Below, piece by piece: positions 43,983 to 53,665 of a stretch of 64,000 bases of DNA. The position numbers and the translations under genes were made by a program. Position 1 is the stretch's first letter. Every line of letters begins with the position of its first letter. The stretch comes from JACVRW01 sp963846505. Lineage in GTDB: Bacteria > Actinomycetota > Thermoleophilia > Solirubrobacterales > Thermoleophilaceae. The notes below the pieces were generated by a model. It had not been told where the DNA came from and did not search any database. It was given only the letters and a program-made list of their open reading frames with translations. The stretch covers positions 992,001-1,056,000 of the forward strand of contig CAWJWD010000001.1 in NCBI GenBank assembly GCA_963846505.1. Direction: 5' to 3'.

Positions 43983-45215
43983 GTGCTCCAGCCGGTCCCT
44001 GTAGGCAGCAAGAGTCTCGCGGACTACACGCACCTCGCCGGGCGGCCGCTGGTCGAGGAGGTCCGGGAGCTCGCCGAGGATCTGCGGGGGCTGCGCGTCC
44101 TCCACCTCTCGGCGACGGCCTTCGGCGGCGGCGTGGCGGAGATCCTCTACACGCTGATCCCGCTCATGAACGACGTCGGCATCGAGGCCGAGTGGCAGGT
44201 GATGCTCGGCCGCGAGGAGTTCTACAACGTCACCAAGCGCCTGCACAACGCGCTCCAGGGCAACCCCGACTCGCTCAGCGGCCCGGAGTGGGAGATCTTC
44301 GACCGCTATCAGGAGCTGAACGCCCGCGAGGTCGAGGGCGACTGGGACGTGATCATCGCCCACGACCCGCAGCCGGCCGGGATCCGCGCCCACGTTCCCG
44401 AGCGCGCATCGACCTGGATCTGGCGCTGCCACATCGACCTCTCGGCGCCCAACCCGGACGCGATCGAGCGGCTCGTACCGCACGTGCACGGCTACGACGC
44501 CTCGGTCTTCCACCTCCAGGCGTACGTCCCACCCGGTCTCGACGGCACACAGGTGCACATCTGCCCGCCGGCGATCGACCCGCTGTCGCCGAAGAACATG
44601 GCGCTCTCGCCCGAGGACGCGGCCTACGTCTGCGACCAGTTCGGGATCGACGTCGACCGTCCGCTGCTGTGCCAGGTCTCGCGCTTCGATCCCTGGAAGG
44701 ACCCGATGGGCGTGATCGACGCCTACCGCAGCGTCGCCGAGCAGATGCCGGAGGTGCAGCTGGCGCTCGTCGGCTCGATGGCGACCGACGACCCCGAGGG
44801 CTGGGAGTTCTTCAACTCGACGATGGCCTACGCCGACGCCGACCCGGACATCCACATCCTCAACAACCTCAACAACGTCGGCGCGATCGAGGTCAACGCC
44901 TTCCAGTCCCAGGCCGACGTGATGATCCAGAAGTCGACCCGCGAGGGCTTCGGGCTGACGGTCTCCGAGGCGCTCTGGAAGGGACGGCCGTTCATCGGCG
45001 GCGACGTCGGCGGGATCCCGCTCCAGGTTCAGGACGGCGAGACGGGGTACCTGGTGTCCTCCCCGCAGCAGTGCGCCGAGCGGTCGCTCCAGATCCTGCG
45101 CGAGCCGGATCTCGGCAAGCGCCTCGGCCGCTCGGGCAAGGAGCACGTGCGCAAGCACTTCCTCACGCCACGACTGCTGCGCGACTGGCTGAATATCTTC
45201 AAGCAACACCGATGA
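43983..45215 (+). CDS. treT: Trehalose synthase, glycosyltransferring (TreT), GT4
   Basis: This 410-residue GT4 enzyme makes trehalose from an NDP-glucose and glucose. LHLSATAFGGGVAEIL is the glycine-rich donor loop, AHDPQPAGI and WRCHIDLSAPN are TreT-type stretches, and STREGFGLTVSEALWKG is the GT4 EX7E motif. The start is GTG. It is coupled by ATGA to a GT20 gene, giving two trehalose-type glycosyltransferases in one operon, probably for osmotic or desiccation protection. Confidence 0.92.
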   Translation: MLQPVPVGSKSLADYTHLAGRPLVEEVRELAEDLRGLRVLHLSATAFGGGVAEILYTLIPLMNDVGIEAEWQVMLGREEFYNVTKRLHNALQGNPDSLSGPEWEIFDRYQELNAREVEGDWDVIIAHDPQPAGIRAHVPERASTWIWRCHIDLSAPNPDAIERLVPHVHGYDASVFHLQAYVPPGLDGTQVHICPPAIDPLSPKNMALSPEDAAYVCDQFGIDVDRPLLCQVSRFDPWKDPMGVIDAYRSVAEQMPEVQLALVGSMATDDPEGWEFFNSTMAYADADPDIHILNNLNNVGAIEVNAFQSQADVMIQKSTREGFGLTVSEALWKGRPFIGGDVGGIPLQVQDGETGYLVSSPQQCAERSLQILREPDLGKRLGRSGKEHVRKHFLTPRLLRDWLNIFKQHR

Positions 45216-46672
45216 ACGCAGACCTTCCCCTCGTCCTCGTCAGCAACCGCGGTCCGGCCACCTTCGAGGAGGGCAAGCCGCAGCGCGGCGGCGGCGGCCT
45301 GGTCACCGCGCTCAAGGGCCTCGTCCACCATCGGGACGCGATCTGGGTCGCCTCGGCGATGACCGAGGGGGACGTCGAGGCCAGCGAGGCCCACGACGGC
45401 GCGAGCTTCGCGGTCGAGCTCGACGACGTCACCTATCGCATCCGCCTGGTGGCCAGCGACCCCGAGGCCTACGACCGCTTCTACAACGTGGTCGCGAACC
45501 CGATGCTGTGGTTCATCCAGCACTACCTCTGGGACCTCTCGAACGCGCCCGACATCCGCCGCCACGAGGTCGAGGCCTACGAGCAGGGCTACTGCACCGT
45601 CAACGAGGATCTCGCGAGCGCCGTGCTCGAGGAGCTCGCCGGCCACGAGAAGGCCGTCGTGATGCTGCACGACTACCACCTCTACCTGGCGCCGAAGTAC
45701 ATCCGCCGAGCGCGGCCGGACCTGTTCCTGCACCACTTCGTCCACATCCCCTGGACCCAGCCGGACGCCTGGCGCGTGCTGCCCTCGGACATCCGCGAGG
45801 ACATCTACGAGGGCATCCTCTCGAACGACATCATCGCCTTCCACACGCGCTCCTACCGGCGCAACTTCCTGCTCTGCTGTCGCGAGCTGTTCGACCTCGA
45901 CGTCGACGAGGAGGCTGGCGTGGTCCGCTTCGACGGACGCGACGTGTGGGTGCGCTCCTACCCCCTGCCGATCTCCGCGGAGACGTTCCACCGCACCGCT
46001 CAGCGGCCGGCGGTGCACGAGTACGAGCGGGAGATCCTGCGGCGCCGGCGCGAGCACCTGATCCTGCGCGTCGACCGCGCGGACCTGTCGAAGAACGTGC
46101 TGCGCGGCTTCTCGGCCTTCGATCTGTTCCTCGAGCAGCACCCGGAGTTCCGGGAGCAGGTGACGTTCATCGCCCACCTGATCCCCTCGCGCCAGGACGT
46201 GCCCGAGTACGCGGAGTACCTCGAGCGCATCGAGGCGCTGGTGGCCGTCGTCAACCACCGCCACGGGACGACCGACTGGATGCCTATCGACCTGCGCCTG
46301 CGCGAGAACCTCGAGGAGGCGATCGCGGCCTACAAGCACTACGACCTGCTGATGGTCAACGCGATGTTCGACGGCATGAACCTGATCGCCAAGGAGGGAC
46401 CGCTCGTCAACGAGCGCAACGGGGTGTCGCTGCTGAGCGAGAACACCGGCGCGCACGAGGAGCTGGCCGAGTTCGCGCTCTCGGTCAACCCCTTCGACGT
46501 GCAGGAGCAGGCCGACGCGATCCATCGCGCGCTGACGATGGGAGCCGAGGAGCGCAGCTGGCGTGCACAGGGGCTGAAGCGGATCGTGACCGCGCGCGAC
46601 CCGGGCGACTGGGTCGACGACCAGCTGGCCGACATCGAGGCCAAGCGCGCCGGTCGCACGCCCGTCGCCTGA
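45212..46672 (+). CDS. GT20 trehalose-6-phosphate synthase-like glycosyltransferase (OtsA family)
   Basis: This 486-residue GT20 protein has an N-terminal donor loop in SNRGPATF and RGGGGLVTAL, the conserved MLHDYHLYL and HIPWTQPDAWRVLP segments, a phosphate-binding region VDRADLSKNVLRG, and DGMNLIAKE for nucleotide-sugar binding. OtsA joins UDP-glucose to glucose-6-phosphate. No OtsB phosphatase is encoded here, so the product's fate is open; the acceptor could also differ from glucose-6-phosphate. Confidence 0.88.
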   Translation: MNADLPLVLVSNRGPATFEEGKPQRGGGGLVTALKGLVHHRDAIWVASAMTEGDVEASEAHDGASFAVELDDVTYRIRLVASDPEAYDRFYNVVANPMLWFIQHYLWDLSNAPDIRRHEVEAYEQGYCTVNEDLASAVLEELAGHEKAVVMLHDYHLYLAPKYIRRARPDLFLHHFVHIPWTQPDAWRVLPSDIREDIYEGILSNDIIAFHTRSYRRNFLLCCRELFDLDVDEEAGVVRFDGRDVWVRSYPLPISAETFHRTAQRPAVHEYEREILRRRREHLILRVDRADLSKNVLRGFSAFDLFLEQHPEFREQVTFIAHLIPSRQDVPEYAEYLERIEALVAVVNHRHGTTDWMPIDLRLRENLEEAIAAYKHYDLLMVNAMFDGMNLIAKEGPLVNERNGVSLLSENTGAHEELAEFALSVNPFDVQEQADAIHRALTMGAEERSWRAQGLKRIVTARDPGDWVDDQLADIEAKRAGRTPVA

Positions 46673-46680
46673 ACGGGCTC

Positions 46681-47124
46681 TCAGGGCGGACCGGGGTCGG
46701 GCGTGAACTCGCCGGTCGCCGGCGGTGGAGCCCCTGCGGCTGGGAGCTCCGGCTCGACCGACCCCCGTGCCGCCGTCGCGTCGCGCACCTGGGGCTCCTG
46801 CCCTGACTCAGCCGGCCTCTCGGACGCAGTCCGAGCCCGCCGAGGTCGCTGTGCGGGACGGCTCCGCCCGCGCGATGACCGCGGCGACGTCTGCGGCTCC
46901 AGCCGTTCATGGGTCCTCCACACCGGCTCCCGTCCCGTCCGCGGCGCGGAAGCACGCGTCGGCGGGGCAGGCTGCACGCGTCCGATCGCGGGTGCCGGCC
47001 CCGTCGACCGCTCCTGCTGCGTCAGCGCTCCCAGCAGACCCACGGTCGCGAGCAGCAACGTGACGTTGCCCCAGCGGACGCGGCGCAGGAATGCCGTCGT
47101 GGGAGTCGCCCGCCTGGTCCTCAC
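46681..47124 (-). CDS. Single-helix membrane protein with Pro/Arg-rich tail, unknown
   Basis: This protein of about 147 residues has a basic N-terminus, one transmembrane helix (about 18-36, WGNVTLLLATVGLLGAL), and a long low-complexity tail rich in Pro, Arg, Ala and Ser ending in GEFTPDPGPP. No family is recognised. Codon third positions favour this strand in the N-terminal part, and similar anchored proteins occur in related genomes. It is convergent with the GT20 gene and divergent from rpsF. Confidence 0.58.
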   Translation of the reverse strand: MRTRRATPTTAFLRRVRWGNVTLLLATVGLLGALTQQERSTGPAPAIGRVQPAPPTRASAPRTGREPVWRTHERLEPQTSPRSSRGRSRPAQRPRRARTASERPAESGQEPQVRDATAARGSVEPELPAAGAPPPATGEFTPDPGPP

Positions 47125-47198
47125 ACCGTCCTAAGCGCGCTCGACCGCGAACTCGCCCCCCGTCCGCAGCTGCGGATGGTTGCTATCGTGCCCCGCCG

Positions 47199-47600
47199 AT
47201 GTCGGACACGTACGATCTCATGCTGCTGCTCGACCCGAACGCGCCGGACGAGGCCCGCGCCGCGGTGATCTCCGAGGTGGAGTCGCTGCTGAGCGAGGGC
47301 GAGCTGCTGGGCGAGCACGATTGGGGCACGCGCCGGATGGCGTACGAGATCGACCACCGGCCCGACGCGGAGTACCGGCTCTACCAGTTTCGCGGCGAGC
47401 CGGCTCTGCTCGAGCGCATCAACCAGAGACTGCGCATCATCGACGCGGTGATCCGCTTCCGGATCATCAAGTTCAAGGAGGGGCAGCCGACGCCGCCCCC
47501 GCCCGAGCAACAGTCGCCGCGCCGCCGGGACGACCGCGAGCCGCAGGACACCCGCGTCGCCGCCCGCGCCGCCGCGGACGCCCCACCCAGCGACGACTGA
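47199..47600 (+). CDS. rpsF: Ribosomal protein S6
   Basis: This 133-residue S6 has DTYDLMLLLDPNAPDE at the start and WGTRRMAYEIDHRPDA plus the FRGEPALLERINQRL helix. About 35 residues of charged, proline-rich tail follow the fold (QPTPPPPEQQ), as seen in actinobacterial S6. TATCGT nine bases before the ATG may be its -10. It heads the rpsF-ssb-rpsR-rplI operon, which is interrupted here by a homing endonuclease gene. Confidence 0.96.
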   Translation: MSDTYDLMLLLDPNAPDEARAAVISEVESLLSEGELLGEHDWGTRRMAYEIDHRPDAEYRLYQFRGEPALLERINQRLRIIDAVIRFRIIKFKEGQPTPPPPEQQSPRRRDDREPQDTRVAARAAADAPPSDD

Positions 47601-47705
47601 CCGCGGGTCGTCCCTCTCGTTCTGTCCGCCCCGTAGTGGACCGTTGTTGGTTGCCTTCCGCAAAGGGGGGCGAACTTTCTTCGGCAGCCACTTAGAAGAA
47701 CGACG

Positions 47706-48686
47706 ATGACGATCGAACCCCCGCACCAGATGACGGGTTCATCCTCCAGGGATGCGCTGATCGAGCAGTTGTACGGCGCTGGAGTTCCGGTCGCATGCAT
47801 CGCCGATCGCACGGGCGTCTGCACCAAGACCGTCCGCAACGTGGCACGCCGCCGAGGCCTTCCGCCCAGGAAGCCTCCACAGCCCGAGCGGGATCGGGCC
47901 ATCGTGGAGGCATACGCCCGTGGAGAGCGCATCCACCGCATCGCGGCCATGCATCACATCAGCCGCTCTCGGGTGCGAGTCGTCGCTGCCCGGGCAGGAC
48001 TGCCCCCTCGGTCCGGCTGGCAGCGGCGCTACCCGCTCGACGAAGCGGCCTTCGACCGGCCCACGAGCATTGGCTGGTGGCTGATCGGGCTACTTGCGGC
48101 CGATGGGTCGATCAACGCTCGGGAGCATCGCGTGTCGCTCTGTCAGTCCACACGCGACGAGGATGTCCTGCGTGCGTTCTATCGCTACGTGGGGTGCCCT
48201 GACCGGCCGCTCACGATGCTGCGGCTCTCGGAGGACGCGCGACGTCGACAGTGGCCGCGCCAACCAGCCGCCGAAGCCCGCATCTTCTCGAAGCGCATCG
48301 TCGCCGCGTTGGCGCGGCATGGCGTGGTCCCCCGTAAGACCGAATCCATGACGTTGAGCGTCGAAGCCAGCAAACGGCCTGCGGTCTGGCTGGGGCTGCT
48401 CGACGGAGATGGTTCCCTGGGGATCTACCGGCAGGGGCGCGCGCCACGGCTAGTGTTCAGCGGAGCGGTGCCCCTCATGCAGCAATGCGAGCAGTTCTGG
48501 CGCGAGCGGCTGGGATTCGAGGGACCAAGGCCGAGCGCACGGCCGCATCGAGGAGGCATCTGGGCATTCGTGCTCTACGGATCCAAGGCGGTTGTCGCCG
48601 CTCAGATCCTCCTCGCTGCAAGCACCGTGTCGATGCGACGGAAACGGGCAGTTCTGTCGGAGATAGCGAACTTCGAGGACCGGTAG
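47706..48686 (+). CDS. Free-standing LAGLIDADG homing endonuclease with duplicated N-terminal HTH
   Basis: This 326-residue protein has two LAGLIDADG helices, WLIGLLAADGSIN (Asp133) and WLGLLDGDGSLGIY (Asp235), so a single chain carries both catalytic acids. Before them lie two 41-residue helix-turn-helix modules, residues 15-55 and 62-102, exactly 47 apart and sharing RD--I---Y--G-----I, TVR/RVR and a final GLPPR. They probably read the target site. Third-position G+C is clearly lower than in the flanking ribosomal genes, a sign of transfer. It sits between rpsF and ssb with no integrase or intron core, so it is a free-standing invasive gene. The 105 bases before it are untranslated. Confidence 0.88.
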   Translation: MTIEPPHQMTGSSSRDALIEQLYGAGVPVACIADRTGVCTKTVRNVARRRGLPPRKPPQPERDRAIVEAYARGERIHRIAAMHHISRSRVRVVAARAGLPPRSGWQRRYPLDEAAFDRPTSIGWWLIGLLAADGSINAREHRVSLCQSTRDEDVLRAFYRYVGCPDRPLTMLRLSEDARRRQWPRQPAAEARIFSKRIVAALARHGVVPRKTESMTLSVEASKRPAVWLGLLDGDGSLGIYRQGRAPRLVFSGAVPLMQQCEQFWRERLGFEGPRPSARPHRGGIWAFVLYGSKAVVAAQILLAASTVSMRRKRAVLSEIANFEDR

Positions 48687-48740
48687 CTCTTGTGGATGCC
48701 GCCGGAACGGACAATCGTGTCGGAGAAAAAGGAGACGTAG

Positions 48741-49202
48741 ATGGCATCGGTGAACATCAACAGGGTCATCCTCACGGCGAACCTGACCCGCGACCCGGAG
48801 CTGCGCACCACGCCGAGCGGCATGTCCGTGTGCAGCCTGCGCGTCGCGTGCAACACCCGCCGCAAGGACAACAGCACCGGCGAGTGGGTCGACAAGCCGA
48901 ACTACTTCGACGTCACGGTCTGGGGCGCGCAGGGCGAGAACTGCGCGAATTTCCTCTCCAAGGGCCGGCCGGTGGCGATCGACGGACGGCTCGAATGGCG
49001 CGAGTGGGACGACCAGAATGGCAATAAGCGCCAAGCAGTGGATATCATTGCCGATTCCGTCCAGTTTCTCGGTTCCCGCGAGGGCGGCGAGAACGGCGGC
49101 CGATTCGCGCCCCAGAGCGATGTTCCGGCCGACACCGGGGACTTCCAGCAGGCGCCCGTCGCCGCCGGGAACTCCACGGCGGACGACGACATTCCGTTCT
49201 AG
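48741..49202 (+). CDS. ssb: Single-stranded DNA-binding protein SSB
   Basis: This 153-residue OB-fold protein starts NINRVILTANLTRDPELR and has the KPNYFDVTVWGAQGENCA core, with the acidic protein-interaction tip DDDIPF at the very end. It coats single-stranded DNA and recruits repair and replication proteins. A good Shine-Dalgarno (AAGGAG, six bases before ATG) shows it is translated from a leadered, operon-internal message, unlike many first genes here. Confidence 0.97.
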   Translation: MASVNINRVILTANLTRDPELRTTPSGMSVCSLRVACNTRRKDNSTGEWVDKPNYFDVTVWGAQGENCANFLSKGRPVAIDGRLEWREWDDQNGNKRQAVDIIADSVQFLGSREGGENGGRFAPQSDVPADTGDFQQAPVAAGNSTADDDIPF

Positions 49203-49235
49203 GAACCCCGATTCGAGGTACGTGGGAGCACAGAC

Positions 49236-49517
49236 GTGGCGAAGCAGCGAGGTGGAACTCAGACCCGTGACCGGCGACGGCGCGGGGGCAAGGGCCCGGT
49301 CGGAGGCGGCCGGCGCAAGCCGTGCCCGTTCTGCCGGGACAAGGTCGACATCGTCGACTACAAGGACCTCGCCTCGTTGCGCCGGGCGATCAGCGACAAG
49401 GGCAAGATCCGCTCGTCGCGCGTGACCGGCGCCTGCCGGCGCCACCAGTCCCAGCTCGCGAACGCCGTCAAGCGCGCTCGCGAGCTCGGTCTCCTGCCGT
49501 ACGTCGGGGAACGGTAA
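49236..49517 (+). CDS. rpsR: Ribosomal protein S18 (zinc-binding form)
   Basis: This 93-residue S18 contains KVDIVDYKD-LASLRRAISDKGKI and RRHQSQLANAVKRAREL. It keeps the cysteine-containing (C+) arrangement KPCPFC plus TGACRRH, so it is the zinc-binding paralogue type and would be displaced by C- forms under zinc starvation in organisms that have both. It starts at GTG between ssb and rplI. Confidence 0.96.
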   Translation: MAKQRGGTQTRDRRRRGGKGPVGGGRRKPCPFCRDKVDIVDYKDLASLRRAISDKGKIRSSRVTGACRRHQSQLANAVKRARELGLLPYVGER

Positions 49518-49528
49518 GGACGGACACC

Positions 49529-49981
49529 ATGGCCCAGGCCATCCTGCTCAAGGACGTCGAGCAGCTCGGAGAGCGCGGCGACGTCGTCGACGTCTCGTCC
49601 GGCTACCTGCGCAACTATCTCGCGCCTCGCGATCTCGCCACGCCGGCAACGGCGGGTGCCATCGCGGAGTCCCAGCGCCGTCGTGAGGCCGCTGAGCGCG
49701 CCGTGGCCCAAGCCGCGGCGAAGGCCGAGGAGACGGCTGCGCTGCTGCGCAAGACCGTGCTCACGATCTCCCACCAAGCGGGTGACGACGGCCGGCTGTT
49801 CGGCTCGGTCACCGCCCAGGAGATCGCGGATGCGATCCGTCAGGCGCGCAGCGTCAAGCTCGACAAGCGTCGGATCCTGCTCGAAGAGCCGATCAGGACC
49901 ACGGGGACGCACATGGTGCTCGTCGAAGTCTCGGACGGCGTGACGGCTGAGATCAAGACGATCGTCACGCCGCAGGCCTAG
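49529..49981 (+). CDS. rplI: Ribosomal protein L9
   Basis: This 150-residue L9 begins AILLKDVEQLGERGDVVDVS with the YLRNYLAPRDLATPAT segment, then the long connecting helix and the C-terminal rRNA-binding domain (DDGRLFGSVTAQEIADAI). It is a 50S protein stabilising translation fidelity. It follows rpsR by eleven bases in the conserved order rpsF-ssb-rpsR-rplI-dnaB. Confidence 0.97.
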   Translation: MAQAILLKDVEQLGERGDVVDVSSGYLRNYLAPRDLATPATAGAIAESQRRREAAERAVAQAAAKAEETAALLRKTVLTISHQAGDDGRLFGSVTAQEIADAIRQARSVKLDKRRILLEEPIRTTGTHMVLVEVSDGVTAEIKTIVTPQA

Positions 49982-49996
49982 TCAGAGACCACACCC

Positions 49997-51409
49997 GTGG
50001 CCGTCACCGTCCCGCCCGAGGCGGCCGGCAGCGTCCCCCCGCACAACGAGGAGGCCGAGGCCTCCGTGCTCGGGGCGATCCTGCTCACCGAGCAGGCGCT
50101 CGACGGCGTCCTGCTCGAGGCCGGCCTCAAGCCAGGCGACTTCTACCGTCCCCGTCACGGGCTGATCTTCCAGGCCATGATCCGCCTCAAGGAGAAGGCG
50201 GAGCCCGAGGCGGTCGACGTCGTCACCGTCTGCGACGAGCTACGACGCGGCGGGGAGCTGGAGCCGGCCGGCGGCGACAGCTACGTGCACTCGCTGCCGA
50301 CGATCGCGCCGGCGCCCGGTGCCTACCTCCACCACGCGCGCATCGTCAAGGAGCACGCGCTCCTGCGCCGCATCCTCAGCACCTCGCGCGACATCCAGCA
50401 GGAGGTGATGGGCAGCCGCGGCGAGGCGCGCGAGCTGATCGAGCGCTTCGAGTCCCAGCTCTTTCGCATCGGCCACGAGGACGGTCGCGGCGAGATGCGC
50501 TCGATCGAGGACGTCCTCCACGAGGAGATCGACAAGCTCGAGGAGCTCTCCCGCACCGACGTCGGCCTCACCGGCACCCCCTCCGGCTTCAAGGACCTCG
50601 ACGATCTCACCGGCGGCTTCCAGCCCGGCAACCTGATCGTGCTGGCGGCGCGGCCGTCCATGGGGAAGTCCACCCTCGCCACCAACATCGCCGAGAACGC
50701 GGCGATCGAGCACGGCCGGCCGGTGGCGCTGTTCTCGCTCGAGATGTCGGAGACCGAGCTGGCGCACCGCTTCATCGCCTCGCAGGCGAAGGTCTCCAGC
50801 GACGAGCTGCGCAAGGGGCGGGTCAAGGCCGACCGCTGGCCAAAGGTGCTGAAGGCGGTCGAGAAGCTCGCGCAGGCGCCGATCTACATCGACGACTCGT
50901 CCGACATCGGCGTGCTGGAGCTGCGCGCGAAGGCGCGGCGGCTGCACATGCGCAACGAGCTCGGGCTGATCGTCGTGGACTACCTCCAGCTCGTGCGGGC
51001 GGACGGTCGCTCGGACAGCCGCGTGGAGCAGGTCGGCCAGATCAGCCGTGGCCTCAAGATCCTCGCCCGTGAGCTGCGGGTGCCGGTGATCGCCGTCTCG
51101 CAGCTGTCGCGTGCGGTCGAGTCGCGCAACCCGCCGCTGCCGATGCTGTCGGACCTGCGCGAGTCGGGGCAGGTCGAGCAGGACGCCGACGTGGTCATGT
51201 TCGTCTACCGCGAGGAGTACTACAACAAGGAGTCCGAGCGGCCGGGAGAGGCGGACATCATCATCGCCAAGCACCGCAACGGCCCGATCGACCAGATCGC
51301 GCTCGTGTTCCAGCCGCGCTTCCCCCGCTTCGCGAACATGTTCCGCGAGCGCGGCGGCGGCTTCCCGTCCGAAGGCGATCCCGGTCCGACCGGACCGGGA
51401 GGATTCTGA
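49997..51409 (+). CDS. dnaB: Replicative DNA helicase DnaB
   Basis: This 470-residue hexameric helicase unwinds DNA at the replication fork. The N-terminal domain starts PPHNEEAEASVLGAILL; the RecA-like domain has Walker A ARPSMGKST, Walker B LIVVDYLQLV and the arginine region SRAVESR plus YNKESE. No intein interrupts it. It starts at GTG 15 bases after rplI and is followed after two bases by a helicase-loader gene. Confidence 0.97.
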   Translation: MAVTVPPEAAGSVPPHNEEAEASVLGAILLTEQALDGVLLEAGLKPGDFYRPRHGLIFQAMIRLKEKAEPEAVDVVTVCDELRRGGELEPAGGDSYVHSLPTIAPAPGAYLHHARIVKEHALLRRILSTSRDIQQEVMGSRGEARELIERFESQLFRIGHEDGRGEMRSIEDVLHEEIDKLEELSRTDVGLTGTPSGFKDLDDLTGGFQPGNLIVLAARPSMGKSTLATNIAENAAIEHGRPVALFSLEMSETELAHRFIASQAKVSSDELRKGRVKADRWPKVLKAVEKLAQAPIYIDDSSDIGVLELRAKARRLHMRNELGLIVVDYLQLVRADGRSDSRVEQVGQISRGLKILARELRVPVIAVSQLSRAVESRNPPLPMLSDLRESGQVEQDADVVMFVYREEYYNKESERPGEADIIIAKHRNGPIDQIALVFQPRFPRFANMFRERGGGFPSEGDPGPTGPGGF

Positions 51410-51411
51410 CC

Positions 51412-52317
51412 GTGGCCGCGCTTCGCCCCGTTCCCGATCGCGACGAGCCCGACGCGGCGCGCGAGCAGCGCTGCCCGCTCGGCGAGTGCGACGGCAGCGG
51501 CTGGCTCGTCGAGGAGCAGACCAACACCGCGCGCCCCTGCGCGTGCCGCGGTCAGCGCATCCGCCGCGCGGCCGCGGCCGGGGTCGGCATGGGCATCGGC
51601 CGGCGCTTCCTCGAGGTCTCCTTCGAACGCGAGCCGATCGCATCGCTGGACCCGGACATCGTGCGCCACGTGCGCGGCTACATCCGCTCGATCGAGTCGA
51701 ACCTCGAACAGGGTCGCGGGCTGTGGTTCGACGGGCCGGTCGGGACGGGCAAGACCTCGCTGGCGATCCTGGTGGCCAAGGCGGCCCGGGACGCCGGGCG
51801 CTCCTACGCCGTCTACCCCGTCCCACGCCTGCTGGCCGAGCTCAAGCGCACCTACGACCGCGATTCGACCGAGGGCTACCTGCAGGTCTTCCAACGGCTC
51901 TGCTCGGTCGACCTGCTGGTGCTCGACGACCTCGGCGCGGAGAAGCAGACCGAGTGGGTGCTGGAGCAGATGTTCTCGGTCGTCAACGAGCGCTGGCAGG
52001 ACGAGCGCGCGCTCATCGTCACGACCAACGTCCCCGACGGGGACGCCGACCAGCCGCTGAAGGCGCTGCGCGAGGAAGCGTCACTGCTCAAGCGCATGCG
52101 CGAGTCCGGCTCGCTCGAGCGGCTGTCGCAGGTCGTCGAGCGGCTCGAGACCGCGGTCGGACGGCTGGAGCACCTGGAGTTGGCGAACACGATGGACCCG
52201 ATCAGTCGACTGCGTCAGCAGATCGGCTCGCGCACGGTCTCGCGGCTGGTCGAGATGTGCGACGACCCGATCCCGATCCACGGCCCTGACCTGCGCATGT
52301 CCGCACACGGCGCTTAG
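51412..52317 (+). CDS. DnaC/DnaI-type AAA+ helicase loader
   Basis: This 301-residue ATPase has an N-terminal cysteine cluster (CPLGEC, then CACRG), probably a zinc module as in DnaI, and an AAA+ domain with Walker A GPVGTGKTS, Walker B LLVLDDLG and sensor LIVTTN. A C-terminal arginine region lies in GSRTVSRLVEM. About 50 residues of helical insertion (LLKRMRESGSLERLSQVVER) precede it. Position two bases after dnaB makes it the likely DnaB loader. Many actinobacteria use DciA instead, so this is worth noting. Confidence 0.88.
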   Translation: MAALRPVPDRDEPDAAREQRCPLGECDGSGWLVEEQTNTARPCACRGQRIRRAAAAGVGMGIGRRFLEVSFEREPIASLDPDIVRHVRGYIRSIESNLEQGRGLWFDGPVGTGKTSLAILVAKAARDAGRSYAVYPVPRLLAELKRTYDRDSTEGYLQVFQRLCSVDLLVLDDLGAEKQTEWVLEQMFSVVNERWQDERALIVTTNVPDGDADQPLKALREEASLLKRMRESGSLERLSQVVERLETAVGRLEHLELANTMDPISRLRQQIGSRTVSRLVEMCDDPIPIHGPDLRMSAHGA

Positions 52318-52347
52318 CGTCGCGCGGCCCTACACTCGCATTCGGAC

Positions 52348-53661
<1,314 letters not shown>

Positions 53662-53665
53662 CCGG

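Noticed and set aside
47601..48740. Group I intron hosting the LAGLIDADG gene
   Set aside because: Both flanking genes are complete and separate, so no splicing is needed, and I could not find conserved P/Q/R/S core elements around the gene.
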